A stretch of DNA of 45,070 nt from Bacillota bacterium (GCA_023409265.1 JAEYHZ010000016.1:1-45070); one strand, 5' to 3'; shown: positions 7,761 to 17,340, counted from the first letter of the stretch. Notes: generated by a model not told the origin, from the sequence alone. Translations and numbers: made by a program.

Positions 7761-8043
7761 CTGAATTATTTTAGTTTATTCCGTTTATTTATTTTATTAA
7801 ATTAATCTATGAAGATAGAGGAATCTTATCATTTTCACACCTGATAACCGGCTTATTTATTCTATGTACAATTCAGTTCATAGTCAGCAATCAACTCATT
7901 TTTATTCTTATTTCGGTAAGTAATTGTAAAAAACACTTTTTTTATTACAAAAAATGTTTATTTATGGTAGAATTAATACAATATTGATTTAGTAGTAAAA
8001 TTAGTTGTTTATGTATATTTTTTTATTATTTAGGGGGGTATTT

Positions 8044-9480
8044 ATGAAAAAGTTGAGTTTTTTAATTCTATGCACTTTTTTAATTTTAACATCATATTCA
8101 AAAGTTATTGCTGAAAGCAGTAATGTAACTACAAAGACTAAAATTTATATAAACAACCAGCTGATTACCTTCAAAAGCCCAATACAAATAAAAAATAACG
8201 AGTTGATGTTACCTTTAGGTGAAACTATGGCGGGCCTTGACATATCGTTTGATGAAATTGAATGCAGGAAAACTAGTTTTGAGGGTTATACTGATATTAA
8301 TATTGATGTAAGATGTGACATAGGAAACATATGGATGAATAATGAGACTACTCGTGTTTGGGTAAGTGGAGATAATCTTGATCTCAATGTACCGCCCTTA
8401 ATCTATAAAGATACTGTATATGTTCCGTTAATGTTTATTTCTGATGTGCTTGGGAAAAAAGTAATACGAGACAATAAAAATTCTACAATATATATTTCGG
8501 ATATTGTTCTACCTGAGCCGCAGGGCTGGATTAGGCTAAAAAATAGACCGTCAGGGAATGAGAGGATTAGTATAACACTTGATAGTACCGTACCTGGAAT
8601 TGGAAGTGTAGGCTTTAAAACCAATTATCTATATAAAGCTGTATCAATCAATGGAAAAATATATATGATTGATAATGACGGAACCTTGAAACAATATGAC
8701 CCCGCCACAGATGTATGGGTAAACAAATCAAAAATTTCAGAATTGAAAAATTCGAACGGTAATTTCAAGCTTGCTGTTCTTAAAGGTAAAATATTAATAA
8801 TCGGAGTAAATTGCAGCGATATTTACCAATATGATATTGAGACCAACAAATGTGAATTCCTAACGTCATTTCCAATTGAACAAATACCTGCTTCAGTGAT
8901 AGTAGCTGAAGGAAAAGTATATATTCTTTCAGGAATGTATGCTGGCGACCCGAATACTTTAAATACACTTGATATGTATGATCCTCTTACTGATACATGG
9001 ACAAAGAAGAAAGATATGTTTCAGGGGCTTAGTGATTTAACTGCTGTTTATTATAATGGTAAAATATATATATTTGGAGGAGTAAAATCAACTACTAAGC
9101 TTGAGGATCTTTTAGAAAAAGATCCTGTTACCGGAGAAATGAGATTTAAACCAAGGAGCAATACAAATGAATATCCCGGGCAGAATATTGAGGCATATGA
9201 TATCAAAACTGATACGTGGTCATATATTACACCTGACAACTTACATTGGTTTGCTTCCGGAGCTGAACTTTGTAATGGGAAATTATATTTATTTGGAGAT
9301 GAATATATAAATGGCAATGTAGTAAACAGTGTCAAGGAATATGATCCTGTTAATAATAAATTTACCAAGGTTGCAGATATGCTGCCTAAAAAAGATAGCT
9401 ATTCTACAGTAGCTGTAAATGGCGAGATATTTGTAATTAGTGGTAAGAGTGTTGAAAAATATATACCAGGCAAAAAATAA
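8044..9480 (+). CDS. Secreted Kelch beta-propeller protein with a copper-amine-oxidase-N-like stalk domain
   Basis: The start is set at ATG 8044 because a GGGGGG SD lies 5 nt upstream and the product then opens with a clean signal peptide (MKKLSFLILCTFLILTSYSK, cleavage near VIAES); an upstream in-frame ATG at 8005 lacks both. The 478-aa protein has an N-terminal region with KIYINNQLI and PLMFISDVLGKKV, typical of the Cu-amine-oxidase-N stalk domain of clostridial surface proteins. It then has about six Kelch-type repeats (NGKIYMIDN, KGKILIIG, EGKVYILSG, NGKIYIFGG, NGKLYLFGD, NGEIFVISG), each followed by a YD-x-x-T-D-x-W strand. This forms one propeller, likely a surface binding protein. The ligand is unknown. 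Confidence 0.85.
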   Translation: MKKLSFLILCTFLILTSYSKVIAESSNVTTKTKIYINNQLITFKSPIQIKNNELMLPLGETMAGLDISFDEIECRKTSFEGYTDINIDVRCDIGNIWMNNETTRVWVSGDNLDLNVPPLIYKDTVYVPLMFISDVLGKKVIRDNKNSTIYISDIVLPEPQGWIRLKNRPSGNERISITLDSTVPGIGSVGFKTNYLYKAVSINGKIYMIDNDGTLKQYDPATDVWVNKSKISELKNSNGNFKLAVLKGKILIIGVNCSDIYQYDIETNKCEFLTSFPIEQIPASVIVAEGKVYILSGMYAGDPNTLNTLDMYDPLTDTWTKKKDMFQGLSDLTAVYYNGKIYIFGGVKSTTKLEDLLEKDPVTGEMRFKPRSNTNEYPGQNIEAYDIKTDTWSYITPDNLHWFASGAELCNGKLYLFGDEYINGNVVNSVKEYDPVNNKFTKVADMLPKKDSYSTVAVNGEIFVISGKSVEKYIPGKK

Positions 9481-9624
9481 ATCCGATCTATATTCAAAGA
9501 ATTATACCGAGGACATAATAGTGTACTTAGGACGAGAGCCTGTGAAATTTTTTTGTCAAAAAGCTCAGCTGTGATAATAGAAGAGAATGTCTATATTGTT
9601 GATAATATAGTTAATAATCGTATG

Positions 9625-9660
9625 AAAAAGGCATATCATTCATTGAATGAGTGCTTTTTT
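9625..9660 (+). terminator. Intrinsic terminator after the Kelch gene
   Basis: CATTCA/TGAATG inner stem extended by AAAAAG / GCTTTTTT arms with small bulges, ending in a T-run. Confidence 0.75.
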
Positions 9661-9726
9661 CACATTATTCTTGTCTTCAAATTTGCTAAAGTAAAAACAC
9701 GTTAAATTTTAATTAAACAAAGGATT

Positions 9727-9752
9727 AAAATTAACTTACGGTTAATTTTTTC
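9727..9752 (+). other. Hairpin with T-run in the gap before the XRE gene
   Basis: AAAATTAAC (9727-9735) / GTTAATTTT (9741-9749) with loop TTACG, followed by T's. It lies upstream of the promoter candidate at 9777, so it may be a second terminator. Nothing else is evident between 9481 and 9854 apart from the terminator at 9625 and that promoter. Confidence 0.45.
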
Positions 9753-9776
9753 TCCTTTTATTTAATAATAACTCAA

Positions 9777-9805
9777 TTGTAGAAGTGAGGGCTATTAGAT
9801 AAAAT
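9777..9805 (+). promoter_or_regulatory. Promoter candidate for the XRE/TPR gene
   Basis: TTGTAG (9777-9782), 17-nt spacer, TAAAAT (9800-9805). The -10 is good and the -35 only partial. The 5' leader would be about 40 nt. Confidence 0.45.
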
Positions 9806-9854
9806 ATACTCAAAGAAGGAGGTTTATAAAACCAAACTTGTGGAGATGATAGAA

Positions 9855-10952
9855 ATGCCAATGAATATGATTATTCGAGAAAAAAGGAAAGAAATTGGGT
9901 TAACTCAGGAGCAAATTGCGGAGTATCTTGGCGTATCCACTCCTGCTGTAAACAAGTGGGAAAAAGGAGTTACCTACCCCGATATCTCTTTGTTGCCAGC
10001 ACTGGCACGGTTACTCAAAGTTGATTTGAATACTTTGCTTTGCTTTAACGAAGGGTTATCGGAACAGGAAATCGGCCACTTTAGCAATGAAGTAATAGAT
10101 ACAATCCGTAAAAACGGTTTTGAGACCGGCTTTACTATGAGTATGGAAAAAGTACGGGAATATCCAAACTGTGACGTGCTTATTCATTCAACTGCGTTGC
10201 TTATGGATGGTGCTTTACTAATGTACGGAGCAAGTCTCGATAACAAAGAGCATTTTGAAAATCAAATTACAGCTTTGTATGAGCGTGTGGCTAAAAGTAA
10301 CAATGACCAGGTCCGGAATAAAGCAATTTATATGCTGGCCTCTAAATATATGGGCCGTAAGGAATACGAAAAAGCTCAGGAAATGTTAAACTTGTTGCCG
10401 GAATTTACTGCTTTAGATAAAAATCAGCTTCAAGCCAGACTTTTCATAAATCAGGATAAACTAGTTGAAGCTGCTGGACTTCTGGAACGTAAATTATTAA
10501 TGGGAATCAATGAAGTTCATATGATTTTAATGAGCTTGGCTGAAATTGAGCTGAAGGAAGGGAACAGTCAGAACGCTTCCCGTCTGGCTAAGCTTTCTCA
10601 GAAGGTTACAAAATTGTTTGACCTGGGAGATATGAATGTCTTCGTTGTACCGCTCCAAGTTGCTATCTCGCAAAAAAATGTACAGGACAGCCTCTCTTTT
10701 TTGAAATCCTTTCTGTCGGCAGCGCTTACACCGTGGGATGTCAGTAAATCCTCTCTGTACCGTCATATGGCTGTAAAAGTAAAAGAAGCAAAGGAAGTAA
10801 AAGAGGAAGCATTAAAAGAAAAACAGGAGAACCTGGGCAAACAAGTGCTGCAGACACTGCTTTCCGAGATCGAAAACAGTCCTGAATATGCGTTTCTCCA
10901 TTCAAATGAAGAATTTCAACAGCTGATCGCCAGATATCGTGCCAAGATTTAA
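9855..10952 (+). CDS. XRE-family transcriptional regulator with helical-repeat domain
   Basis: The N-terminus has a classical Cro/CI helix-turn-helix (MIIREKRKEIGLTQEQIAEY then STPAVNKWEKG, residues about 5-60). The remaining 300 residues are helical and look like TPR-type repeats (for example MLASKYMGRKEYEKAQEML). Such proteins bind DNA and sense a peptide or protein through the repeats. I place the start at ATG 9855, which has GGAG at 9842-9845 nine nt upstream. A GTG at 9840 is also in frame, but the AGGAGG at 9817-9822 is too far from it. The gene is followed by its own terminator and an ECF sigma/anti-sigma pair, which it may influence. Confidence 0.85.
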   Translation: MPMNMIIREKRKEIGLTQEQIAEYLGVSTPAVNKWEKGVTYPDISLLPALARLLKVDLNTLLCFNEGLSEQEIGHFSNEVIDTIRKNGFETGFTMSMEKVREYPNCDVLIHSTALLMDGALLMYGASLDNKEHFENQITALYERVAKSNNDQVRNKAIYMLASKYMGRKEYEKAQEMLNLLPEFTALDKNQLQARLFINQDKLVEAAGLLERKLLMGINEVHMILMSLAEIELKEGNSQNASRLAKLSQKVTKLFDLGDMNVFVVPLQVAISQKNVQDSLSFLKSFLSAALTPWDVSKSSLYRHMAVKVKEAKEVKEEALKEKQENLGKQVLQTLLSEIENSPEYAFLHSNEEFQQLIARYRAKI

Positions 10953-10979
10953 CAAATTTTAATTAATCATACCTTAAGC

Positions 10980-11020
10980 CAGCAAGCCAGTAATATTGGC
11001 TTGCTGCGAGTTTTATATTT
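10980..11020 (+). terminator. Intrinsic terminator after the XRE gene
   Basis: Perfect 10-bp stem CAGCAAGCCA (10980-10989) / TGGCTTGCTG (10997-11006), then cgagTTTTATATTTT. Confidence 0.82.
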
Positions 11021-11155
11021 TGCGAACTTATTATCCGTTTTGCATAATCCAGTATGATATGATAGACATTACAATCGATCTCTATGGGAAGGTGCGGAAG
11101 GCTGTAACGTTTTTTTAATTCGATTGTCTTATATATGAAGGGAGGGAAAATCAGT

Positions 11156-11632
11156 GTGAATTTTGAAAAAATATATGATCTACATTTCAAAGATGTATAC
11201 AGGTTTATGCTGGCCCTGTGCAAAGACCAGACATTGGCTGAGGAAATAACTCAGGAAACATTCGTCAGAGCTCTGGACCACTTTGGTTCATTTAAAGGGA
11301 CCTGTAAGGTAAATACATGGCTATGCCAGATAGCAAAAAATTTATATTTTAACATTTTGGACAAAAATAAAAAACTAGACTATAACAGCGGTACTGAAGG
11401 GATGGCATATGACGATTTAGCTTATAGATTGGCTGATAGTGTTGATTCTGAAAAAATTCACAGGATGTTGCACTCTCTGCCGGAACCATATAAAGAAGTT
11501 TTCACATTAAGAGTTTTTGCGGAGTTACCGTACGCACAAATTGCAGACTTGTTTGGAAAACATGAAAACTGGGCAAGAGTTACTTATTACCGTGCAAAAC
11601 AAAAAATTACAGGCAGATTGGAGGAATTGTAA
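11156..11632 (+). CDS. ECF-type RNA polymerase sigma factor
   Basis: The 158-aa protein has sigma-70 region 2 (YDLHFKDVYRFMLALC, EEITQETFVRAL, NTWLCQIAKNLYFN) and region 4 (LPEPYKEVFTLRVFAELPYAQIADLFG) with no region 1 or 3, the ECF layout. I choose the GTG at 11156, because GGAGGG (11141-11146) lies nine nt upstream; an upstream ATG at 11135 has no SD. The stop overlaps the next gene's ATG by one base (TAATG), so the two are translationally coupled. The partner is a membrane anti-sigma factor, so this sigma is probably released by an envelope signal. Confidence 0.92.
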   Translation: MNFEKIYDLHFKDVYRFMLALCKDQTLAEEITQETFVRALDHFGSFKGTCKVNTWLCQIAKNLYFNILDKNKKLDYNSGTEGMAYDDLAYRLADSVDSEKIHRMLHSLPEPYKEVFTLRVFAELPYAQIADLFGKHENWARVTYYRAKQKITGRLEEL

Positions 11633-12273
11633 TGAAAGATATATCGTGCAGTGTTATTGAAGACTTATTACCTTTATATATTGATGGTATTTGCAGCAAT
11701 GAAAGTAAAGAAATGATAGAAGCACACATTAAAGACTGTCAAAAATGTCAAATGAAAATTAACCAGATGAATTATGGTATACCGGAGAAAGCTATAGAGG
11801 AGAATCTGAATGAAAGCAAAATGCTTGGAAAGCTTTCTGATATATGGAAGAAAAAAACAGGGCTGAATATCAGGGCCGGTTTATTTGGCATTATATTTTA
11901 TATAGCTGGTATAATCGTGCTTTTTATAGCACAGGACATTGGCCGGAATGCATATTACCGATTTGAAGCAGGATACCTTATTGCAGCTGTGAGCATTGCT
12001 GTGATCATATGGCTGTTTCTTGGTGCTCTGATCGCATTTCTGGGGAGCAGGCCCAAAGGTTCTGTAAAAACGTTTATATTTGAATTGATTATAATAGGAA
12101 TACCTTCATTGTTTATGATGACCAGTATTATTACAGTTCCGTATTTACCGGGTTTTCTTAGGAATTTTATATTTAAAGATGTAATATCCGTCACTGCCAT
12201 GGGGGCATTATTGCTTGGGTGCGAGATTTATAGATTTATAAGTGTATACGGGAGAAAGAATAAGGTAAATTGA
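11632..12273 (+). CDS. Membrane anti-sigma factor with zinc-finger domain
   Basis: The 213-aa product opens with the anti-sigma zinc-finger signature: CSVIEDLLPLYIDG, then EAHIKDCQKC (H-x3-C-x2-C, residues about 32-43). That domain binds ECF sigma factors in the cytoplasm. Four hydrophobic helices follow (about 78-99, 110-137, 145-170 and 183-201), anchoring it in the membrane. It overlaps the sigma gene by 1 bp. A weak terminator follows at 12301. What it senses cannot be told from the sequence. Confidence 0.88.
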   Translation: MKDISCSVIEDLLPLYIDGICSNESKEMIEAHIKDCQKCQMKINQMNYGIPEKAIEENLNESKMLGKLSDIWKKKTGLNIRAGLFGIIFYIAGIIVLFIAQDIGRNAYYRFEAGYLIAAVSIAVIIWLFLGALIAFLGSRPKGSVKTFIFELIIIGIPSLFMMTSIITVPYLPGFLRNFIFKDVISVTAMGALLLGCEIYRFISVYGRKNKVN

Positions 12274-12300
12274 GGAGATTACAGAAATAAAGTCCATAAG

Positions 12301-12335
12301 AAAGCCGGAACCTTCGGCTTTAAGCAATTATTTTA
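12301..12335 (+). terminator. Probable terminator of the sigma/anti-sigma operon
   Basis: Seven-bp stem AAAGCCG (12301-12307) / CGGCTTT (12315-12321) followed by an AT-rich but broken T-tract. Confidence 0.5.
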
Positions 12336-12373
12336 TTATAATGTAAAAAACGATTATTTATTTGGAGGTTAAA

Positions 12374-12680
12374 ATGGCTATAGAGGATGCGGAATTTCAG
12401 AGGACAATTTGTTAAAGTTTATTGAATACTAGAACAAGCCTATGTTGAAAGAGAGGAAGAAAAATTAACTGAGCTGTTTCATCCCGAACGCAGAAAGATT
12501 TCCTTCCTGAATCACTTTAATATGCAAATGCTCTATCAGATATATAATATTCAATCCGAAATATTGCATTTTAAGATAATTGATATTTCAGAGACCGCAG
12601 CTACCTTGATTTACTCACGCAGGCATATTTATACATGCAAAAACAGCCAGGATGAAGTTGATGAAACACCAATAACATAA
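12374..12680 (+). pseudogene. Frameshifted small gene, possibly NTF2/SnoaL-like
   Basis: A strong SD (GGAGGTT) and ATG at 12374 start MAIEDAEFQ. The reading then moves through two further frames (EDNLLKFIEY, then LEQAYVEREEEKLTELFHP and on through HFNMQMLYQIYNIQSEIL) until TAA at 12678-12680. Each frame is protein-like only in its own segment, which shows at least two indels. The pattern of an N-terminal helix followed by strands, and the size, suggest an NTF2-like small protein, but I cannot confirm it. Confidence 0.5.
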
Positions 12681-13513
12681 CAAGTTTTTATGTGAAAATC
12701 ATATCGGAAAATAAAACTTATTTGTAACCGAATATTCTTCCTTCAGAATATTAAATTTGGACAAAACTGGAGAGGTTTTGCCGGGTGCAATGGCGGTCGT
12801 TCCCAATAAAGCTCAGTTTTTCACAAATAACCGGCAGCTACTGAATTACTTTGAACAGGCAGATTTTAAGCCTGCTACATATAAAGTTATATTTATATGT
12901 TTTGCACAGCTTGTACTTATCGAATCTGCTTTACGTCATATTGACACTCTTTAACTGTTTCAAAAGGAACGTGGCTCTAAACATGATTCCGAACATTAAC
13001 AGAAGATAACAATGGAAAAAAATCCTATGCTGATATTTTGAGCCGCAATCCAAAAAGCGGGGGCATAAGCATAATTCCTATGTAGAAGGTAATGCTAAAT
13101 AATTTATGTTTACAAATTATTAAAATAATTATGGGAATAATCATTGTGTAATAAAATATTTATTAACTCTATTTCTATCACTAATATGAGAAAAAAGAAG
13201 ATTGAAAAATAATTTTAAGGCGTTAATTTGTCAGTACGACAGATCTAATTCTTTTTTTATATTTATAATCCTTCAAGATTTATCAATTTTTTTACCTCTT
13301 CAGCAAACAACTTTAAAGCCTTTGTTTATAGAAATTAAACAAACGGACATATTTATATTACATATCAACATTTTTATTTCTATTTTAAATCCATATAATT
13401 AACCGTAACACAAGTAATAAAATCACGTTATTGAGATTATTTGGAATATTCTTAAATTAACTTTACCACCATTAAAACGAGAATTAAGTAAATATATCAT
13501 TGGAGGAAAATTA
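12681..13513 (+). other. Eroded stretch before the sugar-transport genes
   Basis: No intact gene. A 65-codon frame (12757-12954, TTG start, no SD) reads PGAMAVVPNKAQFFTNNRQL and then LLNYFEQADFKP, which looks like a coding relic of unknown family. Around 13020-13090 another short frame reads SYADILSRNPKSGGISIIPM before a stop. The rest, to 13513, is AT-rich and probably carries the promoter of the transporter genes. A weak TTGAGA (13431) / TAAATT (13453) pair is the best candidate. Confidence 0.4.
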
Positions 13514-14455
13514 ATGTCTAAAATTACAACTGGTAATAAACAAAAAAATATTATTCCAAACAAGTACAGATTATTTCTAATGTTATTACCTTTTATTGTT
13601 GTAACCTTTATTTTCTCATATTTTCCGCTTTACGGCTGGAAATATGCGTTTTATAACTATACTCCAGGGCTTCCCCTGACTAAAGAGGATTTTGTCGGGC
13701 TTTACTGGTTTAAATCAATTGTTCAGAATCCAATATTGGTTAGTGAAGTCTTACGTGTAATGAAAAATACTTTTGCAATGAGTTTAATAGGTATTGCTAC
13801 ATCTGCGTTACCTGTAGTGTTTGCAATATTCCTTTCGGAATTAAGAGTGGAAAGATATAAGAAATTTGTTCAGATTTTCACTACGTTACCTAACTTTATA
13901 AGCTGGGTTCTTGTTTACTCCTTCGCTTTCACACTCTTTTCTGTAGACACAGGATTAATAAACCAGCTATTAATTAAGCTAAACATTATTGATTCAGGCA
14001 TTAACTTTCTGGCTTCGACCAGCCATGTGTGGCTATCAATGTGCTTATGGAGTATTTGGAAAGGTCTGGGCTGGGGTGGAATAATGTACCTGGCTGCAAT
14101 AGCCGGAATAGATCAGGAATTATATGAAGCTGCGAAGGTTGATGGTGCAGGCCGGTTTAGAATGATGTGGCATATAACTGTTCCTGGTGTATTGCCTACA
14201 TTTTTTGTTTTGCTGCTTCTATCGATTGCTGGTTTTTTAAATAATGGTATGGAGCAGTATTATGTATTCCAGAATCCTATGAATAAGGATGCAATTGAGG
14301 TTCTTGATTTATATGTTTTTAACATCGGATTGGGTTCTTCTGCAAATTTCTCTTTCGCTACAGCGGTGAGCGCACTTAAATCACTTATAAGTGTTGTTCT
14401 ATTATTCATAGCCAATTCATTATCAAAGATTTTTCGTGGAGAAACAATCATTTAG
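13514..14455 (+). CDS. Sugar ABC transporter permease, LplB type
   Basis: The 313-aa protein has six membrane helices and the inner-membrane permease loop EAAKVDGAGRFRMMWHITVP (EAA motif, residues about 210-230), which contacts the ATPase. It belongs to the LplB/YtcP-partner group of oligosaccharide importers. SD TTGGAGG lies 8 nt before the ATG. It overlaps the region just before the next permease, forming an operon with it and with the binding protein at 15497. No ATPase gene is present, so a shared MsmK-like ATPase must be supplied from elsewhere. Confidence 0.9.
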   Translation: MSKITTGNKQKNIIPNKYRLFLMLLPFIVVTFIFSYFPLYGWKYAFYNYTPGLPLTKEDFVGLYWFKSIVQNPILVSEVLRVMKNTFAMSLIGIATSALPVVFAIFLSELRVERYKKFVQIFTTLPNFISWVLVYSFAFTLFSVDTGLINQLLIKLNIIDSGINFLASTSHVWLSMCLWSIWKGLGWGGIMYLAAIAGIDQELYEAAKVDGAGRFRMMWHITVPGVLPTFFVLLLLSIAGFLNNGMEQYYVFQNPMNKDAIEVLDLYVFNIGLGSSANFSFATAVSALKSLISVVLLFIANSLSKIFRGETII

Positions 14456-14486
14456 AAAAAAAGTTCTTAAAGAGAGGTTGCATACA

Positions 14487-15386
14487 ATGAAAAGATTTAA
14501 GGTTACTATAGGTGACATAACTTTTAATGTATTAAACTACACGTTTTTTGCAATGTTTACGTTGATGTGTATTTTCCCATTCTATTACTTATTCATTAAC
14601 ACTATAAGTGATAACACTTTAAGTGCAAAAGGCTACATTAATTTTTACCCGATAGGAATTCATTTTAGCAATTATATTCAGGTATTGCAAATCAAGGGTC
14701 TTGGACATGCGGCACTTATTTCTGTTGCCAGAACAGTGATAGGGACAACATTGACAGTCCTTGCATCCGCATTTCTTGGTTATCTTGTAACAAAGAATGA
14801 AATGTGGGGAAGAAAAATATGGTATAGGTATTTTATAATAACGATGTATTTTAACGCAGGATTGATTCCTTGGTTTATAACCATGAAACATTTAAACCTT
14901 ACAGACAATTTCTTGGCATACGTAATTCCAAGTATAGTATCACCCTTTAATATGATACTTGTAAAAACATTTATTGAGTCTATTCCAGCATCCCTTGAGG
15001 AATCGGCTTCAATAGACGGAGCAGGCTACTTTGAACGTTTTTGTAAAATTATCCTTCCTTTATCAAAGCCAATACTTGCGACGATAGCTATATTCTGTGC
15101 AGTAGGGCAATGGAACTCTTTCACGGATACGGTTATATTAGTAAAGGATTCCAAGTTGTATACTCTGCAGTTTATTCTATATAACTACCTAAATGAGGCT
15201 ACATCTATAGCAACTATAATCAAGAATTCTACAGGTATGTCTAATATTGACCTGTCTCATATGCAGACGGCAAACTCTGTCAGAACCACAGTTTCTATGA
15301 TTGTTATTCTCCCCATTCTGTTTGTTTACCCCTATTTCCAGAGATTCTTTGTAAAGGGTATTATGATAGGAGCTGTAAAGGGTTAA
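14487..15386 (+). CDS. Sugar ABC transporter permease, LplC/YtcP type
   Basis: The 299-aa protein has six membrane helices, the EAA loop SLEESASIDGAGYFERFCKI, and the typical family ending FVKGIMIGAVKG. The start is placed at ATG 14487, with SD AGAGAGG ten nt upstream; a GTG at 14436 is also in frame and would overlap the previous gene by 20 bp, but it lacks an SD. It pairs with the LplB-type permease to form the membrane channel. The gap after it holds an imperfect hairpin (15420-15461) before the binding-protein gene. Confidence 0.9.
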   Translation: MKRFKVTIGDITFNVLNYTFFAMFTLMCIFPFYYLFINTISDNTLSAKGYINFYPIGIHFSNYIQVLQIKGLGHAALISVARTVIGTTLTVLASAFLGYLVTKNEMWGRKIWYRYFIITMYFNAGLIPWFITMKHLNLTDNFLAYVIPSIVSPFNMILVKTFIESIPASLEESASIDGAGYFERFCKIILPLSKPILATIAIFCAVGQWNSFTDTVILVKDSKLYTLQFILYNYLNEATSIATIIKNSTGMSNIDLSHMQTANSVRTTVSMIVILPILFVYPYFQRFFVKGIMIGAVKG

Positions 15387-15419
15387 CGGCCGGGACGATA
15401 CAAATAAATAAGTAAATTT

Positions 15420-15461
15420 GATATCGGTGTTTTAAAGTAATTTTTTTTTAAAACCGTTATC
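15420..15461 (+). other. Hairpin between permease and binding-protein genes
   Basis: GATATCGGTGTTTTAAA (15420-15436) pairs with TTTAAAACCGTTATC (15447-15461) with a mismatch and a bulge. The loop holds a T-run. It could stabilise or separate the binding-protein transcript. Confidence 0.5.
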
Positions 15462-15496
15462 AGTTTTAATAACAAATTTTTTAAGGGGGAAAAAAG

Positions 15497-17308
15497 ATGA
15501 AAAAAACTCTAAAAAGAGCATTACCGCTGCTTTTGTCAGCAGTAATGACCGTCAGTATGGTTGGCTGCGGAGACGGCAACTCCGGTTCAAACTCTGCTAC
15601 AGCCGGTACTTCACCTGGCAGCACTGCTGCAAGTACAGTCTCAACGGATACTTCGGCCTCCATCATTGACCACACTGAAGAATACAACATTGATGTGTTT
15701 TCTCAGAGATCAAATTTTGCTGGTGAGCAAGGTGGTTGGTTTGCAAAGATTTTAAAGGATAAGTTTAATATGAAGCTGAATATTATAGCTTCAAACATTG
15801 ATGGTGGGGCTGGTAAATTCGCTACCTTGATGGCAGCGGGCAATTTAGGTGATCTTGTTATATTTGGTAGTGATGGGCAGGATTTTAAGAATGCGATAAA
15901 GGGTAATCTCATTTTGGATTGGAATAAGAACGGTCTGCTTGATAAATACGGCAAGGACATTATAAAATATGCTCCAATGTCAATAGAAAAATCAAAAACA
16001 AAGTATGGTAATGGTACAGCTGTTTATGCCAGCAGCGGTTTCGTAGGCAGCAATGATGGAGGACCTGCAGATGGTGCAGCTCTCAACTATGGACCATATA
16101 TGCGTTGGGACCTCTATAAAAAGCTTGGAAGTCCTGAAATGAACACAATGGAGGATTTACTTAATGTACTAAAAAAGATGCAGGAACTTGAACCAAAAAA
16201 CGCTGCCGGAAAACCAGCATATGCATTCTCTATGTGGTCGGACTGGGATGGCGGTGAAAAGATGAATTCTGCAGCCTGGAATGCCAGCTTCATCAATGGT
16301 GGAATAGTTCAATACTGGCATACCTTGGAGATAACTACCAATACCGCCAAAGATATACTTGATGAAACCGGCGGTTATATGCAACAGCTCAAAGTCTTAT
16401 ATAAAGCAAATCAGATGGGACTGGTAGATCCTGATTCATTAACTCAGAAATACACCGATGCGCAGAATAAATATAAAGATGGTCGGGTATTATTCTCATA
16501 CTTTTCATGGTTAGGAAAACCAGAATACAATACTACTGAAAATGTCTCGAATGGCAAAGGTTTTATGCTGGTACCATTAAAGACAGAAAAGTGCTATGCT
16601 CAAGGCATGAATCCATATGGAAATTCTGATGCCTTATGGTCAATAGGGTCAAAATCGGAACATCCTGAAAGAATTATGGAAGTAATCAACTGGTTGTACT
16701 CTCCAGATGGGGTTATGACCCTTTGGAATGGCCCGAAGGGGCTTACCTGGGATATAAAAGACGGTAAGCCGTATGTTACCGATTTCGGTATGAAAGCTTT
16801 TGAAAATAGAGCAGATACTGATGTCCCTGCTGAATTTGGCGGTGGAAAGTATGAAGATGGAGTATGTAAGCTTGAAGTTTCTACACTGAATTATAATTCG
16901 ATTAATCCGGAAACAGATGAACCTTACATGTACAGTCTCTGGCCTTCTTACCTTAAAGTCAAAACAGATCCTGTATTGGAGGATTGGAGAAAAGCAATGG
17001 GTGGAGTCTTAACGGACAAGGAATACCTGGTGAAGAATAACATGGTTGCAGTAGCTCCAAGTGATTATATACCGGGGGAAAAGAAAGTACTGGATAGTAA
17101 ATTGGATCAGAAGAGAGTTCAGGTTGGTCAGGTAATCCAGCAGAACTCATGGAAAATGGTATTTGCTAAGAATGATGCTGAGTTCGAAAGTTTGAAGAAT
17201 GATATGATAAAGAAGGCTAAAGGACTTGGATATGATGAATTAGTTAAGTGGTATATGGATAATGAGCTCAAGCCATATATGGATAAAATTGCAAAAGGTG
17301 AAAAGTAA
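15497..17308 (+). CDS. Extracellular solute-binding lipoprotein of the LplBC importer
   Basis: The 603-aa product has a lipoprotein signal (lipobox SMVGC, Cys about 23), a Ser/Ala/Thr-rich linker to about 55, and then a family 1 solute-binding fold of the large LplA-like type. Markers are the early DVFSQRSNFAGEQGGW and the hinge-like MRWDLYKKLGSPEMNTMEDL. Aromatic residues are frequent, as expected for an oligosaccharide site. SD GGGGG lies about 7 nt before the ATG. It captures the sugar for the two permeases upstream. The ligand is unknown; the locus suggests a hemicellulose oligosaccharide. Confidence 0.9.
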   Translation: MKKTLKRALPLLLSAVMTVSMVGCGDGNSGSNSATAGTSPGSTAASTVSTDTSASIIDHTEEYNIDVFSQRSNFAGEQGGWFAKILKDKFNMKLNIIASNIDGGAGKFATLMAAGNLGDLVIFGSDGQDFKNAIKGNLILDWNKNGLLDKYGKDIIKYAPMSIEKSKTKYGNGTAVYASSGFVGSNDGGPADGAALNYGPYMRWDLYKKLGSPEMNTMEDLLNVLKKMQELEPKNAAGKPAYAFSMWSDWDGGEKMNSAAWNASFINGGIVQYWHTLEITTNTAKDILDETGGYMQQLKVLYKANQMGLVDPDSLTQKYTDAQNKYKDGRVLFSYFSWLGKPEYNTTENVSNGKGFMLVPLKTEKCYAQGMNPYGNSDALWSIGSKSEHPERIMEVINWLYSPDGVMTLWNGPKGLTWDIKDGKPYVTDFGMKAFENRADTDVPAEFGGGKYEDGVCKLEVSTLNYNSINPETDEPYMYSLWPSYLKVKTDPVLEDWRKAMGGVLTDKEYLVKNNMVAVAPSDYIPGEKKVLDSKLDQKRVQVGQVIQQNSWKMVFAKNDAEFESLKNDMIKKAKGLGYDELVKWYMDNELKPYMDKIAKGEK

Positions 17309-17340
17309 AAGTATTGTTTGTTACTAAAATAGTGTCAAAG

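Larger units (their letters stand above)
6830..8043 (+). other. 1.2-kb gap with relics only
   Basis: I find no intact gene here. The stretch holds an inverted repeat (7029-7069), a stop-interrupted small gene (7187-7324), an orphan terminator (7721-7760) and, before the Kelch gene, a weak promoter candidate TTACAA (7945-7950) - 17 nt - TAGAAT (7968-7973). Base composition is very AT-rich. It reads as an eroded region. Confidence 0.6.

Noticed and set aside
13202..13402. 66-codon frame with TTG start
   Set aside because: No SD, Ile/Phe-rich product from AT-rich DNA, no protein-like pattern.
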